Assembly: GCF_000013885.1 (NCBI RefSeq)
Contig: NC_007964.1
Coordinates: 186,001 to 250,000 of the forward strand
From: Nitrobacter hamburgensis X14
GTDB lineage: Bacteria; Pseudomonadota; Alphaproteobacteria; Rhizobiales; Xanthobacteraceae
Length of the DNA stretch: 64,000 nt
Direction: 5' to 3'
Each line of letters starts with the position of its first letter. Positions within the stretch are counted from its first letter, which is position 1. The notes below the pieces were generated by a model. It saw only the letters and a program-made list of their open reading frames with translations. It was not told the DNA's origin and made no database searches. A program made the position numbers and the translations under genes. Of the stretch, positions 34,814 to 43,846 are shown piece after piece.

Positions 34814-36166
34814 TCAGGATTTGATCAATCGCGCCGCGTAGAAACCGTCGAGCCCGCTCAGCCTGGGATCGTCATGCGGCAGATGGCAGGGCAGGGTGCG
34901 CAGATCGCCCGCGGGCGTCACGATATCCTCCAGTCCGGCCACTTCCGCGGCGCCGATCGGCACGCGCCGCACGCCTGCCTCGGATGCGAGCAGCGCGCCG
35001 ACGAGGTGTTCGCCCTCTTCGGGTTCCAGCGAGCAGGTGCAGTAGACCAGCGTTCCGCCGGGCTTGAGCAGCGCGAATGCTTTTTGCAGCAGCCGCTTTT
35101 GCAGGGCCGTCAGCGCCGCGATATCCGAATCCTGCTTGAGCCAGGCCACGTCCGGATGCCTGCGGATGGTGCCGGTCGAGGAGCAGGGCGCGTCGACCAG
35201 CACACCATCGAAGCCGCTGCCTGCGGCATCATCCTGCCATTCGACGGCATCGGCGACGAGTGCCCGCGCGCCCAGCGACAGCCGGCCGAGATTGTCGCGC
35301 AACCGTGCCACCCGATTTGGCGACCGGTCGATCGCGGTCACCTCCGCGCCGGCCTGCGCGAGCTGCGCGGTCTTGCCGCCCGGCGCCGCGCAGAGATCGG
35401 CGACGCGCCGTCCTTGGAGATCGCCGAACAGCCGCGCCGGCAGCGCGGCGGCGGCGTCCTGCACCCACCACCGTCCTTCGGAAAATCCGGGCAGCATTGT
35501 CACCGGGCCCTGCAACGCGGTGCGAACGGTTCCGGTCGGCAGAACCTCGCCGTGCAGCCGCGTCGCCCACTGCGCCGCGCCCGCCTTGACGGTGAGATCG
35601 AGGGACGGTTCGTGGCTGATCGCCGTGGCGATGGCTTTCGCGGTGTTCTCGCCGTAGTTCGCGATCCAACGCGTCATCAGCCACGGCGGGATATCGAGCG
35701 CCTCCGATCGAACCTCGTCGATCAGGGGCTGGCCTTCGCGCGCGCAGCGGCGAAGCACAGCGTTGACAAGTCCCGCATATTTCGCCGCGCGGCGGTCGGA
35801 TTGCACAAGCCGCACCGACAGATCGACCGCGGCATGATCCGGCACGTCCATCCAGAGAATCTGCGCAGCCCCGATCAAAAGCGCGCTCTGCGCGCGCGGC
35901 GCATCGGTCGGAATGCCGCGATCGAGCAGCCGCGACAGCACATGGCCGAGAGTTCCGAGCCGGCGCAGGATCGTCGCGACCAGCCGCCGCATCAAGGCGC
36001 GGTCACGATCGGCGAGCGCTTTCAGGCCGGGATGCGCGGCGGCGCCCTCGAGTTGTTCGTCGAGCGTGCGATGCTTATGCAGGACGCCGTCGAGGATATC
36101 CGCTGCGATGCGCCGGGCCGCGAGGCCGGGGACCTCGACAGGCGGTGCGAATCTGGTTGACGGCAT
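34814..36166 (-). CDS. rsmB: RsmB-type rRNA (cytosine-C5) methyltransferase
   Basis: Probable 16S rRNA m5C methyltransferase, 450 residues. The N-terminal NusB-like RNA-binding domain covers residues 1-140 (ILDGVLHKHRTLDEQLEG...). The Rossmann methylase domain has SAM motif ADLCAAPGGKTAQLAQAGA, motif IV DAPCSSTG and motif VI YCTCSLEPEEGE with the two catalytic cysteines. ATG 36166 is chosen although no strong ribosome site precedes it; a TTG at 36262 would add 32 residues. Diverges from the DUF1674 gene. Confidence 0.92.
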   Translation of the reverse strand: MPSTRFAPPVEVPGLAARRIAADILDGVLHKHRTLDEQLEGAAAHPGLKALADRDRALMRRLVATILRRLGTLGHVLSRLLDRGIPTDAPRAQSALLIGAAQILWMDVPDHAAVDLSVRLVQSDRRAAKYAGLVNAVLRRCAREGQPLIDEVRSEALDIPPWLMTRWIANYGENTAKAIATAISHEPSLDLTVKAGAAQWATRLHGEVLPTGTVRTALQGPVTMLPGFSEGRWWVQDAAAALPARLFGDLQGRRVADLCAAPGGKTAQLAQAGAEVTAIDRSPNRVARLRDNLGRLSLGARALVADAVEWQDDAAGSGFDGVLVDAPCSSTGTIRRHPDVAWLKQDSDIAALTALQKRLLQKAFALLKPGGTLVYCTCSLEPEEGEHLVGALLASEAGVRRVPIGAAEVAGLEDIVTPAGDLRTLPCHLPHDDPRLSGLDGFYAARLIKS

Positions 36167-36370
36167 GAGGCAGGCACATCGCTTAAGAATTGAGGGATGA
36201 CGGACAACGCGCGCTGCGCATCGTCGCGGCGGGACCGGGTTCGTGACACGCGAATATGCCAAATATAAGAATCGCCATCATGTTCTCGCATTTCGGGCGC
36301 GATTTGTGGTGGAGGCGGCTTTTTATTTTTCAAGCGATGATGATTGGTCTCGCCGATCGGAGGATATGAC

Positions 36371-36589
36371 ATGGCGGACGAGTCCTCCGCGTTGCCGCGG
36401 ACCGGTCCGGCCCCTGCGCGCAAGGCGTTGACGCCGGCAGCCCGGCGAGCGCTTGCCGAGGCCGAGGCTCGCCGCGCCGCCGCGCAAACTGCCGCCTCTG
36501 CCGGACCAAAAGAGATTCAGGGGCCGAAGGGTCCCGAACCGACGCGGTTCGGCGACTGGGAGCGCAACGGGATCGCATCGGATTTTTGA
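36371..36589 (+). CDS. DUF1674 protein (SDHAF4-like)
   Basis: Protein of 72 residues. The C-terminal signature GPKGPEPTRFGDWERNGIASDF, split here as PKGPEPTRFGDWERNGIASD, belongs to DUF1674, the family of the succinate dehydrogenase assembly factor SDHAF4. The N-terminal half is Ala/Arg-rich. AGGA lies before the ATG. Next to rsmB, as in many alphaproteobacteria. A role in complex II assembly is inferred from family membership only. Confidence 0.88.
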   Translation: MADESSALPRTGPAPARKALTPAARRALAEAEARRAAAQTAASAGPKEIQGPKGPEPTRFGDWERNGIASDF

Positions 36590-36662
36590 GCGCATCGTTT
36601 TTCCGCCTCGCTGCCGCTTGAGCGGGCTTGCGGGTCGGCCCGACTCGCCCTATTCTAGGAAT

Positions 36663-37004
36663 ATGTACCCATATACCAGAATAAATGCATCGTCAGGGCC
36701 ACGCTGGCACAGCCGGGCGTCGCCGGTTCTACCCTGGATCTTCATTTTGGGCGTGGTGGCGGGCACCATGCTGCCGGTCCGGAGCTGGGTGCATTGGCCG
36801 CCGGAGATCGTTAACCAAACGCCGCTGCCGTCCGACACCGACACGCGCGCGATCTGGGCCCGCGCCGCCGATTCGGGAGTGCGGCACCCGGTCGACGTTG
36901 TCAGGACGATCGACGGCGATACCTTCGAGGCGCTGGTTCATCTGTGGCCCGGTCTCGACATGACGACGCGGGTGCGGCTGCGCGGCATCGACGCGGCGGA
37001 ATGA
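36663..37004 (+). pseudogene. thermonuclease-like protein, N-terminal half of a split gene
   Basis: 113 residues: an N-terminal membrane anchor (WIFILGVVAGTMLPV), then the first half of a staphylococcal nuclease-type domain (DVVRTIDGDTFEALV and TTRVRLRGIDAAE). AGGA precedes the ATG. The frame ends with a TGA at 37002-37004 in the middle of the domain; the rest is in the next frame. Adding one A in GGAATGAAGG would join them. Either a frameshift or a split gene with an overlapping ATGA. Confidence 0.7.
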
Positions 37005-37249
37005 AGGCCGCGTGCCCTGAGGAACTGCGGCTGGCGAAAGCCGCGAGCGAGCGGCTGCGCGATCTGCTCGGCGAGGGCGTCGTCACGATCTACAATATCG
37101 GCCCCGACAAATATCACGGGCGCATCGTCGCCGATGCCGCCACGGCACGGACGCCCGACGTCTCGGCGGCGATGCTGGCGAGCGGTCACGCCCGCGCCTA
37201 CCACGGCGGGCATCGCGGAAGCTGGTGCAATAGAGCATTTTCCGGCTAG
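37001..37249 (+). pseudogene. thermonuclease-like protein, C-terminal half of a split gene
   Basis: 82 residues starting at an ATG that overlaps the previous stop (ATGA, 37001-37004). The sequence CPEELRLAKAASERLRDLL, then VTIYNIGPDKYHGRIVAD and MLASGHARAYHGGHRGSWC continues the nuclease fold seen in alphaproteobacterial thermonuclease homologues. The ATGA overlap could allow reinitiation and a two-chain protein; alternatively the gene is simply frameshifted. Its end overlaps a family E repeat. Confidence 0.65.
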
Positions 37250-37332
37250 GTGGATCCGATTAGCGTCAAGAAAACGCGTCAAAACAAAAAGCTAGAGCCC
37301 GGATTTGATTCCATCAGAACGGAAAGCGCTCT
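37231..37332. repeat. family E palindromic repeat, diverged
   Basis: AGAGCATTTTCCGGCTAGGT, then AGCGTCAAGAAAACGCGTC and the hairpin AGAGCCCGGATTTGATTCC / GGAAAGCGCTCTT. It supplies the last codons of the split nuclease. Confidence 0.75.
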
Positions 37333-37409
37333 TGCGCGAGCCGGTGAATCACCTCGCACAAAAAAGGCGCGCGAACCGCGCGGCTTTCGGCATTGTCTGT
37401 TCACGGCAA

Positions 37410-37928
37410 TCAGCGTTGCATCACCACCACCGGCGTTCCGATCGAAACGCGCCGATAGAGGTCGTCGATGTCGTTGTTGTACATGCGGATGCAGCCGTAG
37501 GACACGAAATGGCCGACCGTCTGCGGCCGGTTGGTGCCGTGAATGGCGTATTGCCCGCCGCCGGACAGCGTCATCGCCGCGACGCCCATCGGATTCGACG
37601 GCGAGCCTCCGGCGATCACGTCCGGAATCCGCGGATTGTCGCGCTTCACCTCCGCCGGCGGCGCCCATGCGGGGTCGCGATACTTGCCCTCGATGTGCGC
37701 GGTGCCCGCCCATTGCTTGCCGGCCTTGCCGACGCCGACGGGATAGCGGATCGCACGATCAGAATCGACGATCAGGTAGAGCCGGCGCTCCTTCGTTTTC
37801 ACCAAAATCGTACCCGGCGCATAGTCACTGCGATAGCTCACCTCATCCGGCCGCGCCTCGGCTGACGCGGTACCGAGCAGGCTCGCTCCGATCGTGGCGG
37901 CCAATGCCACCGCAGCCCTCGTCAACAT
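37410..37928 (-). CDS. L,D-transpeptidase (YkuD domain)
   Basis: Periplasmic peptidoglycan cross-linking or protein-anchoring enzyme, 172 residues. Signal peptide MLTRAAVALAATIGASLLGTASA. The YkuD catalytic motif is HGTNRPQTVGHFVSYGCIRM, with the active cysteine in SYGCIRM and the upstream histidine of IHGTN. GGAG lies 8 bases before ATG 37928; an ATG at 37961 is less likely. Stands alone. Confidence 0.93.
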   Translation of the reverse strand: MLTRAAVALAATIGASLLGTASAEARPDEVSYRSDYAPGTILVKTKERRLYLIVDSDRAIRYPVGVGKAGKQWAGTAHIEGKYRDPAWAPPAEVKRDNPRIPDVIAGGSPSNPMGVAAMTLSGGGQYAIHGTNRPQTVGHFVSYGCIRMYNNDIDDLYRRVSIGTPVVVMQR

Positions 37929-38146
37929 CCCTTCGCTCCAAAGCGGTACCGCAGCCGGCATCCGTCAAATCCGGAACTATCCCGGGTTTGTGAGCCGTTT
38001 TCGCAGGCATTGTTAAGCGGGATCGTTACCCAACTTCTTCCGGCTGGCGCAACGCGCCCGCGCGGCTGCGGCATTTAATGAAAATCCCGCAAACAAGGTA
38101 AATGACCGGAAAACAACGCCCGCAGGCCGTCGCGCACCGCGTTCCG

Positions 38147-39778
38147 TTATCCCGCCCGCGCCAGCGCGCCGTCGATCATCGCGATGGCGTTCTGCACGCC
38201 GTAGACCGCGACGAACGAACCGAAGCGCGGTCCCTTCTCCTGGCCGAGCAGCACCTGATAGAGCATGTTGAACCAGTCGAGCGAGACGCCGGGACGGCCG
38301 TCCTTGGCGAGCTTCTTATGGTTGAGGAAGGGTTCGCGGCGGCCGATCTCATAGACCGCGTTCTGAATGTCTTCGGCCGAAACGTCCGCGGGCAATTGCG
38401 ACAGTGCATCCCGCAAGTCTTGCAGCGCGGCGCTCTCGCTCTCGGTCGGCTCGCGGAACTGTTTCGTCGGCGCCACGAAGTCGCGGTAATAGTTGATGGC
38501 ATAGCCGACCAGCGCATCGAGCTTCGGATGGGTCTGCGGCGTGACGCCGGGCCGGTAGCGGCCGATGAAGCCCCACAGGGTTTCGGTGTTCTCCGCGTTC
38601 GACGACGACACCAGTGTCAGCAGCAACTGGAACGTGACCGGCATGTCGGCCGCAGGCGGCCGGCCGGCGTGAATGTGCCAGACCGGGTTGGCGAGCTGCT
38701 GCCTTGCGTCCTGACGCGGATAGCCATCGAGGAACTGCTGGTAGTCGTCGACGTTGCGCGGGATCACGTCGAAATGCAGCCGCTTCGCCGCCTTCGGCTC
38801 GCGATACATGAACAGCGACAGCGATTCCGGCGAGGCATAGCGCAGCCACTCGTCGATGGTGATGCCGTTGCCCTTCGACTTGGAAATCTTCTGGCCCTTG
38901 TCGTCGAGGAATAGTTCGTAGTTGAATCCCTCCGGTGGCGTGCCGCCGAGCGCAGAACAGATTTTGCCCGACAGCTTGACCGAATCGATCAGGTCCTTGC
39001 CGGCCATCTCGTAGTCGACGCAGAGCGCGGTCCAGCGCATCGCCCAGTCCGGCTTCCATTGCAGTTTGCAATGCCCCCCGGTGACGGGGACCGTAACCTG
39101 TTCCCCGGTTTCGGGGTCGTCGTAGGAGATCGTACCGGCTTTCGCGTCGTGCGCGACGACCGGCACCTGCAGCACCACGCCGGTGCGCGGACAAATGGGG
39201 AGGAACGGCGAATAGCTCGCCGCGCGCTCCTCGCGCAGGGACGGCAGCATGATCGCCATCACCTTGTCGATGTTTTCGAGCATCTTCAGGAGCGTGGCGT
39301 CGAAGCGGCCCGAAGTGTAATAGGCCGTCGAACTGGCGAACTCGTAGTCGAAGCCGAAGGTGTCAAGGAAGGCGCGCAGCCGGGCGTTGTTGTGCTCGCC
39401 GAAGCTCGGATGGGTGCCGAAGGGATCGCGGACTTTCGTCAGCGGCTTGCCGAGGTCCTGCGCCAGCAGCTCCTTGTTGGGCACATTGTCAGGGACCTTG
39501 CGCAGGCCGTCCATGTCGTCGGAAAACGCCAGCAGCCGCGTCTTGATCCTGTCTTCGGTCAGCACGCGGAAGGCGTGACGGACCATGGTGGTGCGCGCGA
39601 CCTCGCCGAAGGTGCCGATATGCGGCAGGCCGGAGGGGCCGTAGCCGGTCTCGAACAGCACCTCGTCCTTCGGCGTCTTCTTCAGGCGAGCGACGATCTG
39701 CCTCGCCTGCTCGAACGGCCACGCATTGGATTGCTCGGCGAGCGCGCGCAGGTCGCTCGCTGACATCACGTCTGACAT
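38147..39778 (-). CDS. lysS: lysyl-tRNA synthetase, class I
   Basis: Charges tRNA-Lys with lysine. This is the class I (archaeal-type) enzyme used by most alphaproteobacteria, 543 residues. The HIGH motif is HIGT at 53-56 (GPSGLPHIGTFGEV); the KMSKS motif is KISKS at 297-301. Metal-binding cysteines are seen in LPICPRTG and GGHCKLQW. ATG 39778 follows GGAGAG; the open frame upstream includes a repeat and is not coding. Confidence 0.96.
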   Translation of the reverse strand: MSDVMSASDLRALAEQSNAWPFEQARQIVARLKKTPKDEVLFETGYGPSGLPHIGTFGEVARTTMVRHAFRVLTEDRIKTRLLAFSDDMDGLRKVPDNVPNKELLAQDLGKPLTKVRDPFGTHPSFGEHNNARLRAFLDTFGFDYEFASSTAYYTSGRFDATLLKMLENIDKVMAIMLPSLREERAASYSPFLPICPRTGVVLQVPVVAHDAKAGTISYDDPETGEQVTVPVTGGHCKLQWKPDWAMRWTALCVDYEMAGKDLIDSVKLSGKICSALGGTPPEGFNYELFLDDKGQKISKSKGNGITIDEWLRYASPESLSLFMYREPKAAKRLHFDVIPRNVDDYQQFLDGYPRQDARQQLANPVWHIHAGRPPAADMPVTFQLLLTLVSSSNAENTETLWGFIGRYRPGVTPQTHPKLDALVGYAINYYRDFVAPTKQFREPTESESAALQDLRDALSQLPADVSAEDIQNAVYEIGRREPFLNHKKLAKDGRPGVSLDWFNMLYQVLLGQEKGPRFGSFVAVYGVQNAIAMIDGALARAG

Positions 39779-39833
39779 TCTACTCTCCATGGCGCGCGGC
39801 ATGATCCGCGGCGCCAGTCTTATCCTTTTGATT

Positions 39834-39905
39834 GAGCGCGATCTTATCCGAAAACCGGTTTCCACTTTGCGCTGGAGCGGCCCTTCGGGTCGGGATCATG
39901 CTCTA
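39834..39905. repeat. palindromic repeat, module A with insertion
   Basis: GAGCGCGATCTTATCCG and CGGGATCATGCTC arms with a 20-base insertion containing CCCTTCGGG. It lies in the short gap between the solute-binding protein gene and lysS. Confidence 0.75.
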
Positions 39906-40823
39906 AAACGGACTGACGGAAAAATACCGCAACCACAGGTCGGTATAGCGGCCTTTTTCCCAGACCCGGAACAGCGCCCAGTTCAGCGCCTGACGCAGCA
40001 CGTCATTGCCCTTTTTCACCGCGATGCCGACGCCTTCGCCAAAATAGCGGCTCTCGACAAAGGGGCCGCCGCTGAAGGCGCAGCAGCCTTCCGAATCGGT
40101 GCCGTTGATCCAGAACGCCAGTGAAATGGCGTCGCCGAAAATGAAGTCGACTTCGCCCCGCCGCAGCGCCTGCCGCAGCGCCTCGTCGTTCGGATAGGTG
40201 TGGAGTTCGGCATCGGTGAAGAAGACCTTGAGATAGGCCTCGTGCGCCGACCCTGCGATCACGCCGACCTTCTTGCCCTCGAGATATTCCGGGCGCACCT
40301 CGGCCATCACGGCGTCGCGCCGCGACACGAATCGCGCCGGCGTTCGATAGTACGGGTCGGTGAAGTCCACCCGCTTGCGCAGCTCCGGCGTTACCGCGAG
40401 CGAGGCGATGATGGCGTCGCCGCGGTTGCTGGTGAGCGCGTCCACCAGCGTCTCGAAGCGCCGCATCTGAATCGTGCAGGTGATCTTGATTTCCTCGCAC
40501 AGGGCGCGCGCCAGATCGACATTGAAGCCGGCCGGATTGCCGTCGGGACCGGTGAAGTTGAAGGGCGGATAGTCGGTCTCGGTCAGAAAGCGGATCACGG
40601 TGATGCGTGACAGATCGGGGCGATCCGGACGGCGGCGCGGATCCCAGAAGCCCGGCACCGCCTGCGGCGCGACGGTGGCGGTCTTCGCTGCGGCTTGCGC
40701 GCGCGCATCGTCGACCGCTGCTCCCAAAACCAGCATCCAGCCGGCGACCAGCATACAACCCAGCATGGTCGCAAGGCGGCGGATCAATCTTTCGTTGGCG
40801 GAAACAGTAATCTGTGGTTGCAT
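39903..40823 (-). CDS. periplasmic solute-binding protein, family 3
   Basis: Amino-acid-type binding protein of 306 residues. An N-terminal membrane or signal segment (LATMLGCMLVAGWMLVLGAAV, about 16-36) is followed by the SBP_bac_3 fold: FLTETDYPPFNFTGPDGNPAGFNVDLARAL, SNRGDAIIASLAVTPELRKRVDFTDPYY and the hinge GKKVGVIAGSAHEAYL. No permease or ATPase gene adjoins it, so it may serve an unlinked transporter or a sensor. Divergent from the glycosyltransferase gene. Confidence 0.88.
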   Translation of the reverse strand: MQPQITVSANERLIRRLATMLGCMLVAGWMLVLGAAVDDARAQAAAKTATVAPQAVPGFWDPRRRPDRPDLSRITVIRFLTETDYPPFNFTGPDGNPAGFNVDLARALCEEIKITCTIQMRRFETLVDALTSNRGDAIIASLAVTPELRKRVDFTDPYYRTPARFVSRRDAVMAEVRPEYLEGKKVGVIAGSAHEAYLKVFFTDAELHTYPNDEALRQALRRGEVDFIFGDAISLAFWINGTDSEGCCAFSGGPFVESRYFGEGVGIAVKKGNDVLRQALNWALFRVWEKGRYTDLWLRYFSVSPF

Positions 40824-40877
40824 TGACCGGGGCTTTTCGCACGGAAGGTCTTATAAACCATCCGGAGCGAGACGCGA

Positions 40878-42262
40878 GTGTCGTTTGTTGCGTGGGGGCG
40901 TGACTTGGCGGGGCGGGACCAAGTTGAGGATGGCAGATGGATCGCCGCACCGCGACGCGACCGGCCTGTGGAAGCGCCGCTCCCGGTCTGTCCTGCCGGC
41001 GTTTCTCACATTCTGCAATCGAGCAACGACAACTGGCTGTGCGACCCGGAGCCGGGCCCGGCGAGCGAACTTGATTGCCTGCGACACGTTCTCGCTCCGG
41101 CTCTGCTGCGCGCGGCCGAGGCGCGCGGCCGGGAGGTGGGGATCGGCGCGGATCAGGCGCTGATCCGGTCGGGCGTCATCAATGAAGACGCTTACCTGCA
41201 AACACTCTCCTCTCACACCGGTCTTGCGATCGAGACATGCGCAGAGGAATCCCGCGCCGATTGCCCCTTGCCCGATCGTCACCTGCCTGGCGCCGCGGAA
41301 CACGGACTGCTTCCGCTGCGCCGGGATGGGAAGTTGATCTGGGCGGTCGCACCGCGCGGTTTCGCCGCGCGACGGCTCTGCCGCCTGACTGCTGCATATC
41401 CATCGCTATGCGACCGGGTGCGTCTGACATCGACGCGAGACCTCAATCAGTTTCTGCTGCGGCAGACCGGCGACGTGCTCGGCCAGTCCGCCGCCAATGC
41501 GCTCGGTCGGCGATTCCCGGCGCTGTCCGCCGCGCCGGTTGCCGACGGTGCCCCCGGCGGGCTGCGGACAATGCGGCGCCCCGCGCAGACCGGCGCTCTC
41601 GCCGTCATGATGGTGCTGACGCCAACCTTCGCCCTGGACATCTTGAGCGACGCGCTGGCGATATGGTTTCTCGCATTCATCAGCCTGCGGCTTGCGGCCA
41701 GCCTGAGACCGCCGCGCCCGGCGGTGCGGCTGCCGCGTGTCCCGGACGGCCGTCTGCCGACCTACACCGTGATCGCGGCGCTGTATCGCGAAGCGGCATC
41801 GGTCGCACCGCTGATGCAGGCCATCGGCGCCCTGGACTACCCGCGCGAAAAGCTCGACGTCATCATCGTGATCGAGCTCGACGATCTCGAAACCCGCGCC
41901 GCTCTTGCGAGGCTCGGCCCGATGCCGCAGGTTCAGGTCCTGCTCGCCTCGGCGGAAGGGCCGCGCACCAAACCGAAGGCGCTGAATTGCGCGCTGCCGT
42001 TCGCGCGCGGCAGCTTCACCGCCGTGTTCGATGCCGAGGACCGTCCCGATCCGGGCCAGCTCCGCGCCGCGCTCGACGCCTTTCGCATTCAAGGCACGGA
42101 CGTGGCCTGCGCTCAGGCCAGTCTCTGCATCGAAAACCAGTCCGACAGCTGGCTCTCGCGCATGTTCGCCGCCGAATATGCCGGACAGTTCGACGTCTTT
42201 CTTCCGGGACTCGCATCATTCGGGGTGCCGCTGCCGCTCGGCGGATCGTCGAACCACTTCCG
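40878..42262 (+). pseudogene. glycosyltransferase family 2, 5' part, interrupted by an IS element
   Basis: 461 codons of a gene whose remainder is at 46,175-46,853. N-terminal part (about residues 50-190) resembles the GspE/MshE N-terminal domain (LIRSGVINEDAYLQTLSSHTGL, then AEHGLLPLRRDGKLIWAV). Two hydrophobic segments follow (LAVMMVLTPTFALDIL and AIWFLAFISLRLAAS). Then a GT-A domain: YTVIAALYREAASVAPLM, VIIVIELDD, KPKALNCALPFARG and the D-x-D-like FDAEDRPDP. Translation now stops 4 codons into the element. GTG start with GGAG upstream. Confidence 0.9.
42255..42262. repeat. 8-bp target site duplication, left
   Basis: CACTTCCG directly before the left end of the element; the same 8 bases follow the right end at 46167-46174. 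Eight bases is typical of IS1595-family insertions. Confidence 0.95.
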
Positions 42263-42331
42263 CGGTATTAGGTAGCAAACTCACCAAGCAATGGATGGTC
42301 TAGCGAGCCGCGTTTTGCGACCTTCCTGCCT

Positions 42332-42793
42332 ATGTCCGACTCCATCCGCCTTGCCCGCACCGATACCTACGAGCACACCATTTCGGGCTTGCTCAAAAAG
42401 CGCGCCGATCTGTTCAACGAAGCCGAGCGCATCCGCGATCGAATGGCCGAAATCAAAAACGACATTAGCGCGCTGGATCGGGTGCTAGGGACGCTCGGTT
42501 ATACCGGCGATCTGGACGCCGAAATGCCACGCCAGAAGCGGCAAGTCCTGTTCGGGCGCGGAGAGCTAACGCGGGCGATTTTGGACGAGCTACGGGATGC
42601 GCCGCGACCGTTAGGAAGCCGAGAGATAGCTCAAGGAATTGTTGCGCTGAGCGGTCAGGACGCGCGGGATCGTAAGTACGTAACGGACCTGACAAGGCGG
42701 GTCAGCAAGGCGCTTCGGATGCTCAAAGAGAGCGGGTCGGTACGGTCTCTCGGGGATTGCAAGGGTAATTTGCGATGGACGTTGCAGTCTTGA
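42332..42793 (+). CDS. passenger protein: coiled coil plus winged-helix, unknown function
   Basis: Protein of 153 residues starting 42 bases inside the left inverted repeat. Residues 10-55 form a heptad-rich helix (LLKKRADLFNEAERIRDRMAEI). From about 75 on comes a winged-helix-like part (ELTRAILDELRDAPRPLGSREIAQGIV, then VSKALRMLKESGSVRSLGDCKGNLRWTL). Likely DNA-binding and dimeric. It shares this layout with the inward-facing gene at the other end. No named family recognised. Confidence 0.75.
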   Translation: MSDSIRLARTDTYEHTISGLLKKRADLFNEAERIRDRMAEIKNDISALDRVLGTLGYTGDLDAEMPRQKRQVLFGRGELTRAILDELRDAPRPLGSREIAQGIVALSGQDARDRKYVTDLTRRVSKALRMLKESGSVRSLGDCKGNLRWTLQS

Positions 42794-42848
42794 AACTTCT
42801 ATCCTAAAACCTACCTGCTCGCGCATTGGAATAGGGGTATCTTCACTC

Positions 42849-42901
42849 CAACGAATCATTGACATTCTGAGCGATCTTTGATGCTTGGAGTTGATTCGTT
42901 G
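42849..42901. repeat. inverted repeat in the passenger region
   Basis: CAACGAATCA (42849-42858) and TGATTCGTTG (42892-42901), perfect 10-bp arms around 33 bases. Could be an RNA stem or a bipartite operator in front of the next gene pair. Confidence 0.55.
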
Positions 42902-42932
42902 CGCCTGTTCCCTTAAGCATCTCAAATCGTTG

Positions 42933-42980
42933 AGGTTCCAATAGAGAGCTGGAACCTTTGCGGCTGGTTTTTGTTTTTTT
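42933..42980 (+). terminator. probable terminator after the first passenger gene
   Basis: Stem AGGTTCCA / TGGAACCT (42933-42940 with 42950-42957), followed 15 bases later by a T-rich tract (GGTTTTTGTTTTTTT). Confidence 0.5.
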
Positions 42981-43027
42981 ACGTTCGGCTGCTACAGATC
43001 GTAGTGTCCTTACCTGGAGTGGACACC

Positions 43028-43231
43028 ATGCCTAACTCAACAGACCTTCGCCTTCTCGCCCCAAAGGCTTTCCCTTCCCATGCTTATAAGCAGGAAAGTG
43101 AAATCCGAAATGACAATAACAGCGAGAAAACACGCGAAGATTTGTGGCTTGAAGCTGCTCGGCTTCAACGGGCTGAAATTTCGGCAAGCCAAGTCGACTT
43201 TCTTACGGAACTTCGCAGGCGCACCCGATAG
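43028..43231 (+). CDS. small passenger protein, 67 residues, unknown
   Basis: Soluble, charged protein (MPNSTDLRLLAPKAFPSHAY..., ending LTELRRRTR), mostly helical in its second half (REDLWLEAARLQRAEISASQ). TGGAG precedes the ATG at 43028; an upstream open stretch to 42971 lacks a start signal. It lies 24 bases before the next gene in the same direction, so the two probably form a pair. No family recognised. Confidence 0.55.
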   Translation: MPNSTDLRLLAPKAFPSHAYKQESEIRNDNNSEKTREDLWLEAARLQRAEISASQVDFLTELRRRTR

Positions 43232-43255
43232 TAATTTAGCAATTTTGAGGTAAGC

Positions 43256-43846
43256 GTGCCTGTCGTAAATGTCGCGGCGGATGATATTATCGCGCGTGCG
43301 AAGTATTTCCGGCAAATGCTCGATAATGAACTGGCGTCGCCCGCTCTGCGGGGAGCGGAGCTATTTTATCATAACTCCATGCCGGATATCTTGGCTCATT
43401 GCTATTTCGCAATCTCAGAGGCGTACAAGAAAATCTATTTGGTCAATGGGCACCGGACAGATAGCTCGAAACGAGCAGCTCTGACGTGCGCCACGATCGT
43501 TGCGATCGCTCCTATTCGCCAAAATCCTGACTCGAACTCGGAAGAGAAGGCGATAGAAGCCGCATACGCCAATCCCATGCTCGCAATGTCGTGTTCATGC
43601 AGCATAGTGAATCATCCCTTCCATAAACGACCGTTCGATGACAGGCATCGCGTTTATCGAGCATTTTTTGATTTTAGCTTGCCATCCATAGAACCAATCC
43701 TTGCGGAAGCACGGGCTAACCGCGGTGCGATAATCTCCGACTGGGAGATTCCCCTGACCTCTCCCGAGGAGACGTTGCTTAATCTCCTTGTCGATGATTT
43801 TGTCATGTATTCGAAATTCACAATTGCAGAGCAGGAAGGTCGCTAG
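43256..43846 (+). CDS. passenger protein, 196 residues, unknown
   Basis: GTG start with GAGG upstream. Soluble, no signal peptide. It begins MPVVNVAADDIIARAKYFRQ, has an aromatic-rich centre (FYHNSMPDILAHCYFAISEAYKKIYL) and a Cys pair in MSCSCSI. The C-terminus is ETLLNLLVDDFVMYSKFTIA. Base composition is clearly more AT-rich than the surrounding chromosome. Its end overlaps the end of the transposase gene by 4 bases on the opposite strand. No family recognised; not obviously a known toxin, nuclease or resistance protein. Confidence 0.7.
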   Translation: MPVVNVAADDIIARAKYFRQMLDNELASPALRGAELFYHNSMPDILAHCYFAISEAYKKIYLVNGHRTDSSKRAALTCATIVAIAPIRQNPDSNSEEKAIEAAYANPMLAMSCSCSIVNHPFHKRPFDDRHRVYRAFFDFSLPSIEPILAEARANRGAIISDWEIPLTSPEETLLNLLVDDFVMYSKFTIAEQEGR

